Assembly: GCF_000024205.1 (NCBI RefSeq)
Contig: NC_013216.1
Span: forward strand, 4,216,001-4,280,000
DNA: 64,000 nucleotides
Direction of reading: 5' to 3'
Origin: Desulfofarcimen acetoxidans DSM 771
GTDB lineage: Bacteria > Bacillota > Desulfotomaculia > Desulfotomaculales > Desulfofarciminaceae
Below are positions 25,372 to 32,940 of this stretch, in pieces; the first letter of the stretch is position 1, and each line of letters begins with the position of its first letter. A program made the position numbers and the translations under genes. The notes beneath the pieces were generated by a model. That model was not told where the DNA came from. It saw only the letters and a program-made list of their open reading frames with translations, and searched no databases.

Positions 25372-26457
25372 ACCAGCAAGCAGCTCTATTTTTCCTTCTA
25401 ACTCCATGGCACAAAGGATTCTTAGTAATGCTGACGGATTACTCCCTAATATACCGGCCAATTGTTCAACACTTTGTGGGATCGGGCTAAGGTGATCGTA
25501 GATTTCTTTTTCAATCTGTGATAATGGCGGTATTTCGTTAACTCTTTTGTTCCTGTGTGCCTCATTAGAGTTTATTCTTCGCTCATGCTTCTTTTGTCCC
25601 GAATCTAACAGCAACTGGTTAGGATGAAGATAAATTTTAGCACCTTTATGAATCAGTTGGTTACATCCAGTACTTTCCTGACTATATATCTGACCGGGTA
25701 CTGCCAATACTTGACGATTCTGTTTTTCTGCCAGTTGAGCAGTTATTAATGCCCCGCTTTTTTCTCCTGCTTCAACTATCAACAGCTTATTTGACCAGGC
25801 AGCAATCCACGTATTTCGCTGTGGAAAATGCTCGGCTCGTACCCTTGTCTGCGGCGGATATTCCGAAAGCAATACGCCTTCCTCAGCAATTCGATCCATC
25901 AAGCCACGGTGCTCTGCAGGGTAGCATACATCCACCCCACAACCTAAAATAGCTATCGTAAAACCACCTGCTTTGAGACAAGCCGTATGGGCATAACTGT
26001 CAATTCCCTTTGCCATACCGCTAATTACCGGAATATCTTGCTTTGCTAAAAAAGTGGCAGCTTCTTTAGTTACCTGCTTGCCGTAATCCGTACATCTCCG
26101 GGCACCGACGATACCCACCCCGGTACTGTTTGGCCAAAGGTTACCTCGATAATAGAATAGTACCGGTGCTTTTGAAAAATCTTTAACTTGTACCGGGTAG
26201 AGGGAATCATGATATGTCAATAAACGGATATTTTGTTTCTCTGTCCTGTCCAGGATTCGCCTGGCCTGTTCTAAGGATTTTGAAGCCTGGATTTTCTCAA
26301 CGGTCTTATTATTTATTCCGGCTATCGTCATTAATTCCGTTCCAGATGCCAGATAAATACTTTCCGGTGATCCAAACTTATCTAACAGCTTCTTTTGCAG
26401 AATTGGCCCAATACCTTTTAACTGCGTCAACCATATCCAATATTCTTTCACCATCAC
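25351..26457 (-). CDS. dprA: DNA processing protein DprA/Smf
   Basis: The 368-residue protein binds incoming single-stranded DNA and loads RecA during transformation. An N-terminal helix-hairpin-helix/SAM-like part is followed by the Rossmann-like core with VGIVGARRCTDYG, VISGMAKGIDSYAHTACL, GCGVDVCYP and EAGEKSGALITAQLA, and a C-terminal winged helix. The usual RNRIIAGLS is RNTWIAAWS here, a noticeable change in the ssDNA-contact loop. The start (GTG, or ATG three bases later) overlaps the comM stop. The last residues lie in the Rpn block. Confidence 0.9.
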   Translation of the reverse strand: MMVKEYWIWLTQLKGIGPILQKKLLDKFGSPESIYLASGTELMTIAGINNKTVEKIQASKSLEQARRILDRTEKQNIRLLTYHDSLYPVQVKDFSKAPVLFYYRGNLWPNSTGVGIVGARRCTDYGKQVTKEAATFLAKQDIPVISGMAKGIDSYAHTACLKAGGFTIAILGCGVDVCYPAEHRGLMDRIAEEGVLLSEYPPQTRVRAEHFPQRNTWIAAWSNKLLIVEAGEKSGALITAQLAEKQNRQVLAVPGQIYSQESTGCNQLIHKGAKIYLHPNQLLLDSGQKKHERRINSNEAHRNKRVNEIPPLSQIEKEIYDHLSPIPQSVEQLAGILGSNPSALLRILCAMELEGKIELLAGGMVRRH

Positions 26458-28001
26458 TAGATAGCCAGCATGGTCACACGGTCTTTATCCAAATCTCGGG
26501 ACATTAATGCGGCAGCAATATCCTGTTTTCGGATCTGCCTTGAACCCTCCAAATCGGCAAAGGTTCTCGCCACTTTTAGAAATTTATTAAAGGTTCTGGC
26601 GCTGTACTTAAATTTATCATGGGCCAGGCGCATAAGTCTCTTTCCATCCTCCTCCAGTAAGCAAAATTCTTTGACCAGTGCCTCCGTCATTTGTGCATTA
26701 CAATTTACACCAGGAGTGTTAACATAACGTTTTTGTTGTATTTGCCGAGCAAATTCTACTCTCTCCCGGAGTTGTGCTGAGCTCTTTACATTGCTTTGAC
26801 CTGATAAATCCAAGAAATCAACTGACTGAACATATTTTTGCAAATCAATACGATCTAAAATTGGCCCGGAAAGCTTCTGACGGTATTTCAGTACTTCATA
26901 ATCACTGCACCGACATTTATCTTGTCCATAATAACCACAGGGGCAGGGATTCATGGCAGCTACCAACATAAAGTTACTGGGAAATGTGCAAACACTTTTA
27001 ACACGGGAAATTGTAACCTGCTTGTCCTCCATAGGCTGGCGAAGGGCATCCAAGGTTTTTTTATTGAATTCAGCAATTTCATCCAGGAATAAAACTCCAT
27101 TATGAGCCAGAGAAATCTCACCGGGAATGATGGGACTACCGCCACCGATTAGAGAGTTTAGGGAGGCATTATGGTGAGGAGCACGAAAAAGACGACGTGT
27201 AATAAGTTCGTTCCGATCCTTAAGTAGTCCCGCTACGCTGTATACCTTGGTGATTTCAATTGCCTCTTCATCACTCAAGCTAGGCAGTATTGTCGGTATA
27301 CGCTTAGCAATCATTGATTTTCCACATCCGGGGGCACCTATCATCAGTATATTGTGTCCACCGGCTGCTGCGACCACAACATATTCAAGCAGAGTATCCT
27401 GCCCCTTAACATCCTGAAAATCTCCGCAATGATTTACTTCATCCAGAACAGAATCCTGTCCTTTTACCTCATCAGGAACAACATATGGGGCAGACCCGTT
27501 TAAATAATTAACCACTTCTTGTAGGTTGGAAAAGCCAAGAACATTAATATCTTTAACAACTGAAGCTTCTTTAATATTTTCTTTAGATACGATTAGTGTT
27601 CTAATTCCCTTATTGCGGGCAGTAACTGCCATTGGCAAAATGCCTATACATGGTCTTAAATCGGCATTTAGTGAGAGCTCACCAATAAAACCGAATTGCT
27701 CAACTTCAGGCACAGTAAGCTGGCCGGATTGAATTAACAAGCCTATTGCCATAGCTAGATCAAAATGGGATCCACTTTTTTTAAGGCTGCTTGGGGCCAA
27801 GTTAATCACGATTTTCATTTTGGGAAATTCATATTGGGCACAAGTAATAGCTGATTCTAATCTCTGCCGGGCTTCTTTCACTGCAGCATCGCCCAGGCCC
27901 ACGATGGCAGTGACGGGTTGCCCGTGCAGCGTCATGGTTTCTACGTCCACTAAATATCCATCAACACCGGCAATGGCAAATGAACGAACAACTACTGCCA
28001 T
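26457..28001 (-). CDS. comM: YifB/ComM-type Mg chelatase-like AAA+ ATPase
   Basis: The 514-residue protein has an N-terminal S5-like domain (DVETMTLHGQPVTAIVGLGD), Walker A GAPGCGKSMIAKRIP near residue 227, Walker B VLFLDEI, a cysteine-rich CPCGYYGQDKCRC insert and the C-terminal Mg-chelatase lid. ComM proteins are helicases aiding branch migration in natural transformation. The start ATG follows AGGGGC. It is coupled to dprA by overlapping codons. Confidence 0.92.
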   Translation of the reverse strand: MAVVVRSFAIAGVDGYLVDVETMTLHGQPVTAIVGLGDAAVKEARQRLESAITCAQYEFPKMKIVINLAPSSLKKSGSHFDLAMAIGLLIQSGQLTVPEVEQFGFIGELSLNADLRPCIGILPMAVTARNKGIRTLIVSKENIKEASVVKDINVLGFSNLQEVVNYLNGSAPYVVPDEVKGQDSVLDEVNHCGDFQDVKGQDTLLEYVVVAAAGGHNILMIGAPGCGKSMIAKRIPTILPSLSDEEAIEITKVYSVAGLLKDRNELITRRLFRAPHHNASLNSLIGGGSPIIPGEISLAHNGVLFLDEIAEFNKKTLDALRQPMEDKQVTISRVKSVCTFPSNFMLVAAMNPCPCGYYGQDKCRCSDYEVLKYRQKLSGPILDRIDLQKYVQSVDFLDLSGQSNVKSSAQLRERVEFARQIQQKRYVNTPGVNCNAQMTEALVKEFCLLEEDGKRLMRLAHDKFKYSARTFNKFLKVARTFADLEGSRQIRKQDIAAALMSRDLDKDRVTMLAI

Positions 28002-28027
28002 TAATTAATGCCCCTTCCTACATTATT

Positions 28028-28597
28028 TCATTGGTCATTAAGTGTGCTCTTTCTTCTATCTTGACGTGGAGTTTCTACATATTTTTTATACAATGAAGCA
28101 TCGGAATTCGGAAAATAGGCTAATATTTTCTCCGTTGTAACGAGAGGATCTGTCTCTACCCCCATATAAACAGAATAACTGCTCCACGGATAATCCAAAG
28201 GGTGTTCCACTATATGTGCATCAACCGGGTTTAGATGAATATACCGGCTTATTTCCAGTTGATAATTATCAGTTTTAATTAACTCATCCCGAAATCGTCC
28301 TTGAAAAAGATGTCCTACAAAATTGTACTTTTTATTAAAAGAGACAGCATACTGCATGTTAATAAGTTTCATGATCTTGCTGATATCCATATCGCTGGTT
28401 TCTAAATGAAGATGAACATGGTTACTCATCAAGCAGTAGGAATGAAGAAGAAAACGGTAGGACTTTTTAGCCCATGCTAAAATCAGTAAATATGATTGGT
28501 AATCTTCCTCATCACGAAAAATATTGTGTCTATGGTTACCTCTACACATTACATGATAGGTAGCTCCAGGATACCAGACCCGGGGTTTTCTAGGTAT
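28028..28597 (-). CDS. REP-associated tyrosine transposase (RAYT), with an ATA start codon
   Basis: This Y1 HUH-type transposase has the metal-binding SNHVHLHLE, QYAVSFNKKYNFVGHLFQGRF with the probable catalytic tyrosine, and RYIHLNPVDAH, all typical of RAYT proteins. Homologous N-terminal residues (IPRKPRVWYPGATYHV) continue upstream of the first ATG at 28549 to an ATA codon placed 7 bases after GAGGAGG. ATA is therefore the likely original start position, making 189 residues. Whether it is used, or the gene is translated poorly from the internal ATG, is unclear. It sits in the middle of the zone rich in palindromic elements. Confidence 0.82.
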   Translation of the reverse strand: MPRKPRVWYPGATYHVMCRGNHRHNIFRDEEDYQSYLLILAWAKKSYRFLLHSYCLMSNHVHLHLETSDMDISKIMKLINMQYAVSFNKKYNFVGHLFQGRFRDELIKTDNYQLEISRYIHLNPVDAHIVEHPLDYPWSSYSVYMGVETDPLVTTEKILAYFPNSDASLYKKYVETPRQDRRKSTLNDQ

Positions 28598-29186
28598 GGT
28601 AAACCCTCCTCAATATTTTTTAGGGACCAGGACGCAATTTCATTTGATTGTATTAAATAAGGCTACCTAAAAACACAAAATTTAAATATTTTTAAGTTCT
28701 TAAGGAATATTATATCATTATTACCAGTTAGCTAAAAGAGTTATTTGTCGTTTATAAATATAATGAACATGATAACAACGAAGATTTTGCCATACAAAGA
28801 CATTGATTGAAAACATTAAGGCAGGCTAAGGGTGCCTGCCTTTTGCTTACAAATAAAGGTATTGTACAAGAATCCTTTCAAATCCCGGACAACATACAAC
28901 GTTATCATATTCGATTTGTTTACTGGGGACAAACCCGGTATTGGTTCCCATATGATGCGATATGTATAAAATCCTTACCCCTACTATGTATGTAAATTGC
29001 AAAATTTTACTGGGGTATGTCCATAGCTAGTGAATTTACGTGTGGCTCTTTCATCCCCTTCTCTATGCCGGTTTATCCCGATGCTTTCGGACAGACACCA
29101 GTTAAGACCTTAGAAAGAAACTAAACCGTAACATTTTGTATCATGCTGGTTCTACCTCTTTACGAAATCAACTGTTAGCATTTAAC
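28598..29186. other. Intergenic, terminator repeats only
   Basis: Contains a GGCAGGC hairpin terminator at 28820-28844 in the same flanking context as in the vapBC blocks, ending in a degraded palindrome. No gene is supported. A 62-residue plus-strand frame here is a by-product of the repeat. Confidence 0.55.
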
Positions 29187-29297
29187 AAGGGGCTGACCCT
29201 CTTGAGTGAGAGTGAATAATTGGAATTATTTTACTAGGGTCAGGCCCCGGTAAAAATTTGGAAAGAACTGTTTTCTCTTTTCAAATTTTTTCGAGCA
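29187..29297 (+). repeat. Palindromic element, full type A
   Basis: AAGGGGCTGACCCT, spacer GAGTGAGAGTGAATAATTGG, TAGGGTCAGGCCCCGG, the AAAATTTGGAAAGAACTG stem with CTCTTTTCAAATTTTTT, CGAGCA. It is preceded by the leader CTACCTCTTTACGAAATCAA shared with other full copies. Confidence 0.9.
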
Positions 29298-29375
29298 CTC
29301 GCATTCTACACAAAGCCAGTGAAACAAAAATACATAATATGGTTAGTTAGATATTGGTAGCATAACCTGATGACA

Positions 29376-29478
29376 TTGGGTCTGACCCTTATCAGTATGA
29401 GTGAGCGAATATTTACTGGGGCCAGACCCTAGTAAAGATTTGGAAAGAACGATTTTATCTTTTCAAATCTTTCGAGCA
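29376..29478 (+). repeat. Palindromic element, full type A
   Basis: TGGGTCTGACCCTT, spacer, CTGGGGCCAGACCCTAG, AAAGATTTGGAAAGAACG with CTTTTCAAATCTTTCG and AGCA. Both arms have changed (AAATTT to AAGATTT, and AAATTTTT to AAATCTTT), keeping the pair. It runs up to the start of the next gene. Confidence 0.9.
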
Positions 29479-29480
29479 TT

Positions 29481-29765
29481 ATGGAAAATAATATTTTACC
29501 AATAACTACAAATATGGAAGGAGATATGGAAGCTTATTTTATTGCTACCGGTTTTATTGATTTATTGCCGCTGGCAATAAAATTAGCCCGCCAGGTAGGT
29601 TATGGTAAGGGTGAGATTATTGAAGCAATTTGTAAAGTATCTGATAAGTTTAAAATATACCCACCCACCAGGAACAGAACAGCATGGTTTAGAAAGGTTT
29701 TTGTAGAAAAATTAGATGAAGCAAGGGCGGATATTGTAAGAAGAAATTATTTGCAAAACAGGTAG
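29481..29765 (+). CDS. Hypothetical protein, possibly N-terminally replaced
   Basis: The 94-residue protein MENNILPITTNMEGDMEAYF begins two bases after a palindromic element and has no clear ribosome binding site, so the original 5' end may have been replaced. A second ATG (MEAYFIATGF) is possible. It contains IDLLPLAIKLARQVGYGKGEIIEAI and RNRTAWFRKVFVEKLDEARADI, a helical, basic protein without known domain. A strong terminator follows 9 bases after the stop, which supports real expression at some time. Confidence 0.5.
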   Translation: MENNILPITTNMEGDMEAYFIATGFIDLLPLAIKLARQVGYGKGEIIEAICKVSDKFKIYPPTRNRTAWFRKVFVEKLDEARADIVRRNYLQNR

Positions 29766-29773
29766 TGATTATT

Positions 29774-29804
29774 GCCAGTTACCCTCTTGGGTACTGGCTT
29801 TTTT
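29774..29804 (+). terminator. Rho-independent terminator
   Basis: GCCAGTTACCC and GGGTACTGGC pair around TCTT, followed by TTTTTT. Confidence 0.8.
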
Positions 29805-30173
29805 ATATGCGGGACTGACTGACGGATTGACTGAGTCTATTTTAATCTAATTATTCTAGTCTAAATTAAAGTGACCGGTAACACCAAGTCCTGAAACTTC
29901 TTTGAATAGTCTTAACGGTAATATTAAAATACCTTTCAAAGACCGGGATCAGTACATTGGTTTTTCGATAATAAAGATTACGTACGTACTAAAAAGAGCC
30001 AACCAGCATGAAGGATGGTTAACTCTTTTTGTCTTTTTTCTATGACACTAACCCTAAGGAATAGTTGTTTTCTTGTGGTCTGACCCGAAGCAATGTATAA
30101 GTAGTAACTTAACCATAAGTTTTTATATCATACTGATTCTACCTCTTTGCGAAATCAACTGTCAATATTTAAC

Positions 30174-30295
30174 AAGGGCCTAACCCTCATAAGTGAGAAC
30201 GAATAATTGGCATTATTTTACTATTATTTTACTAGGGACAGACCCTAGTAAAAATTTGGAAAGAACACTTTTCTCTTTTCAAATTTTTTCGAGCA
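30174..30295 (+). repeat. Palindromic element, full type A
   Basis: AAGGGCCTAACCCT, spacer with a duplicated TTTACTATTA, AGGGACAGACCCTAG, the AAAATTTGGAAAGAACAC stem with CTCTTTTCAAATTTTTT and CGAGCA. About 75 bases of shared leader precede it. Confidence 0.9.
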
Positions 30296-30334
30296 AAATG
30301 GAGATAATTAAATTTTAAAGGAGATGTTAGAACT

Positions 30335-30510
30335 ATGACAAAAGAAAAGGTTTTAGCCAAGTTAAAATTCGATGTAGAACTTAGAGGGTTAAGCAAGCAT
30401 ACCTAGACCGAATACTATACCAAAGTTAAACTCTTTCAGGACCACTTCGATAAACCTGTAACTGAGCCAGGTGTAGAGGATGTTATGCAGTTTCTTCATT
30501 GCCCTTTTTA
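30335..30510 (+). pseudogene. Tyrosine recombinase N-terminal relic
   Basis: After AAAGGAGATG an ATG opens MTKEKVLAKLKFDVELRGLS, then a TAG stops it after KHT and the same frame continues EYYTKVKLFQDHFDKPVTEP. This is the SAM-like N-terminal domain of phage-type integrases that often accompany IS91-like elements. The catalytic domain is absent. Confidence 0.65.
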
Positions 30511-30515
30511 ACGTC

Positions 30516-30974
30516 TGTGACAATTTGTGAGATAAATGCATTCTTATGACCCTCTATGGGTAAGACTTTACCTAAGTGAAATGGCTATATCCAATAAACG
30601 TATCGTTAGCATTGAAAAGAATACAGTTTCCTTCAAATGGAGGGACTACAAGGATGACAGTAAACAAAAGGCAATGACGATTTCCGCCAATGAGTTTATT
30701 CGCAGATTTCTTATTCATATCCCACCGAGTGGCTTTATGAAATCAGACACTACGGCTTGCTAAGCAATCGTAATCAGACGACCAAACTAAAGATTTGCAA
30801 ACAGTTAACCCATATACCTCTTTTAACCAGAGAAAAATCTTCTACGCTTCAACTTGTTCTGAAACTAACCGAAATAGATTTATCTAAACGCCCTAACTGC
30901 AGATCAGAAAGACCCAGACGGTTTATGAGCTTGGATAAATCTCCCCCTATCAATAACAAAACTGCACGTGTTTA
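30516..30974 (+). pseudogene. IS91-family transposase C-terminal relic
   Basis: The frames read LSEMAISNKRIVSIEKNTVS, FKWRDYKDDSKQKAMT and NEFIRRFLIHIPPSGFMK, then LSNRNQTTKLK after a frameshift. These are conserved C-terminal motifs of the Y2 IS91 transposases. With the recombinase relic it marks a decayed IS91-type unit. Confidence 0.75.
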
Positions 30975-31143
30975 AAAAATGCCCTGTCATGGGGAAGGAG
31001 AAGCTATGTCTATTTCAGCATAAATGATGGCTAAAATCTTTTTGTCTTTTTTTTTGACACTAAACCCAAGCAATTTACAAGTAGCAACTTAACCATAACA
31101 TTTTGTATCATGCTGATTCCACCTCGAACTGTCATTATTTAAC

Positions 31144-31231
31144 AAGGATCTGACACTCATGAATGAGAGTGAGTGATTGGAATTATTTTACTAGGAATAG
31201 GCACCAGTAAAAATTCAAATTTTTTTGAGCA
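31144..31231 (+). repeat. Palindromic element, shortened type A
   Basis: AAGGATCTGACACT, spacer, AGGAATAGGCACCAG, then AAAAATTCAAATTTTTTTGAGCA where the stem middle has been deleted. It ends 9 bases after the stop codon of the opposite-strand ugd gene. Confidence 0.8.
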
Positions 31232-31240
31232 ATTCTTAAC

Positions 31241-32617
31241 TTAAGCACTATATAGGCGGTGGTTCGTGTTGTGTGTATTGCTTAACCTAACAGCTTTATT
31301 CTCTATAACAGCTTGTCTACCAATAGAATAATACTCCACTCCGGCATCTTTCATATCTTCAATGCCATATATATTTCTGCCGTCATATACCAGCGGTGTC
31401 CGCATTTGATTTTTATAGTTTTCCGGCTTAACTGCTTTAATTTCATCCCATTCGGTGAAGATAAAGCAAACATTAGCACCGGAAAGTGCCTCCTCTGGGC
31501 TCTTAACGTAAGTAATCTTATACTCACTCTCCGGATACTTCTGCCTAAAATTATCACTACCCACAGGGTCATAAGCATATATCATTGCCCCTCGATCCAA
31601 CAGCAGCGGAACATTTTCAAGTGACGGCGCTTCCCGCAAATCATCTGTTCCTGGCTTAAAGGTTAGTCCCAACACTGCCACCTTCAGGCCATCAAAAGTA
31701 ATTAACCTGTTCGAAGCCTTTCTATATAATACTGTTTTCTGATCATTATTTACCGTAATGGCAGCCTTAACCGTCCTTATCTCATAGCCATTTTGCCTGG
31801 CCAGATAATCCAGTGCCTTGGTATCCTTGGGGAAACAGCTACCACCGTAACCGATTCCGGCATTTAAAAATTTACTACCAATACGTTCATCAAATGACAT
31901 TCCGCGTGCTACGTCCTGGATATCTGCACCTACAAGCTCGCAGAGGTTAGCAATGTCATTCATATAGGATATTTTTAAGGCCAAAAAGTCATTGGCAGCA
32001 TATTTGATCATCTCCGCCGACCGCCTACTTACAGATACAATTGGTAGATTAAATGGTTCATATATTTTCATTAGCATTTCCTCAGCCCATTTACTATCGG
32101 TACCGATGATGATTCTCGCTGCCTCAAGAGTATCACGTACCGCTGTACCCTGGGCCAGAAATTCAGGATTGCTAGCCACCTCTACTTTAACATTATTAAC
32201 TAAAAAATCCTTAATAAATTGCTCCACTTTATCATTTGTACCAACAGGAACTGTTGATTTTACCACCACAAGGCAGTCCTTCTCTATTGTTTCTGCAATT
32301 TGCCTGGCGGCGGTAGCTATGTAGGAAAGGTTGGCAGAGCCATCAGGCTGCTCGGGAGTACCTACACCTATAAAAACGGCATCTGCATCTTTGTATGCAT
32401 GGATATAGTCTGTGGTAAAATCAAGCCTACCAGCAACATAATTTTTCTGCATTAGTTCCTCTAATCCTGTTTCATAGATAGGAGAAATGCCTTGCTTAAG
32501 CATATTGATTTTTTGTTCATCGATATCAACACAAGTGACATGGTGACCAACTTCGGCAAAACATACTCCGGCTACCAGGCCTACGTAGCCTGTACCGGCT
32601 ACTGAGATTTTATGCAT
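31241..32617 (-). CDS. ugd: UDP-glucose 6-dehydrogenase, copy 2
   Basis: The 458-residue enzyme oxidises UDP-glucose to UDP-glucuronate with two NAD+. It has the Rossmann motif [20 protein letters not shown] at the N-terminus, VVVKSTVPVGTNDK, the catalytic GIGYGGSCFPKDTKAL and the C-terminal VLGLTFKPGTDDLREAPS domain. It is intact, and nearly the same as the frameshifted copy at 18.5 kb. It lies apart from the main capsule genes, next to a BNR-repeat protein. The product would supply glucuronic acid for the exopolysaccharide. Confidence 0.95.
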   Translation of the reverse strand: MHKISVAGTGYVGLVAGVCFAEVGHHVTCVDIDEQKINMLKQGISPIYETGLEELMQKNYVAGRLDFTTDYIHAYKDADAVFIGVGTPEQPDGSANLSYIATAARQIAETIEKDCLVVVKSTVPVGTNDKVEQFIKDFLVNNVKVEVASNPEFLAQGTAVRDTLEAARIIIGTDSKWAEEMLMKIYEPFNLPIVSVSRRSAEMIKYAANDFLALKISYMNDIANLCELVGADIQDVARGMSFDERIGSKFLNAGIGYGGSCFPKDTKALDYLARQNGYEIRTVKAAITVNNDQKTVLYRKASNRLITFDGLKVAVLGLTFKPGTDDLREAPSLENVPLLLDRGAMIYAYDPVGSDNFRQKYPESEYKITYVKSPEEALSGANVCFIFTEWDEIKAVKPENYKNQMRTPLVYDGRNIYGIEDMKDAGVEYYSIGRQAVIENKAVRLSNTHNTNHRLYSA

Positions 32618-32825
32618 GGTGCTTTAACCTTCCTTTTCATTTATATTTAAGATATTAATACAGGAGTTATACTCTATTGGCAACGTCTTAATATAAATCT
32701 GACAACAGTATGTATTTTAGTTGCATAGAGGACAAGAACTCTTATAATCCTGGACGAGATAGGTCAACAATATATTGTATCGTGTTAGATCCTCCCGTTT
32801 GGAAAAGCAGCTGGTAATATCTTAC

Positions 32826-32940
32826 TAGGGACTGACCCTTATGAGTGAGCATGAGTGATTGAATGGTATTTATTTACTGGGGCCAGACCCCAGTAAAAAT
32901 TTGGAAAGAAAGCTTTTCTCTTTTCAAATTTTTTCGAGTA
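32826..32940 (+). repeat. Palindromic element, full type A, inside a coding region
   Basis: AGGGACTGACCCTT, spacer, CTGGGGCCAGACCCCAG, AAAATTTGGAAAGAAAGC with CTCTTTTCAAATTTTTT and CGAGTA. The right half is the 3' end of the opposite-strand gene, where it replaces the native C-terminus. This is the last copy before the long capsule region. Confidence 0.92.

Noticed and set aside
2658-32940. Palindromic elements as integron attC sites
   Set aside because: Some copies carry ATTTAAC, but a paired GTTRRRY site is not consistent, genes point both ways, and no integron integrase is present.
2658-32940. CRISPR array
   Set aside because: The repeats are dispersed over kilobases with genes between them and variable spacing. 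No cas gene is seen.
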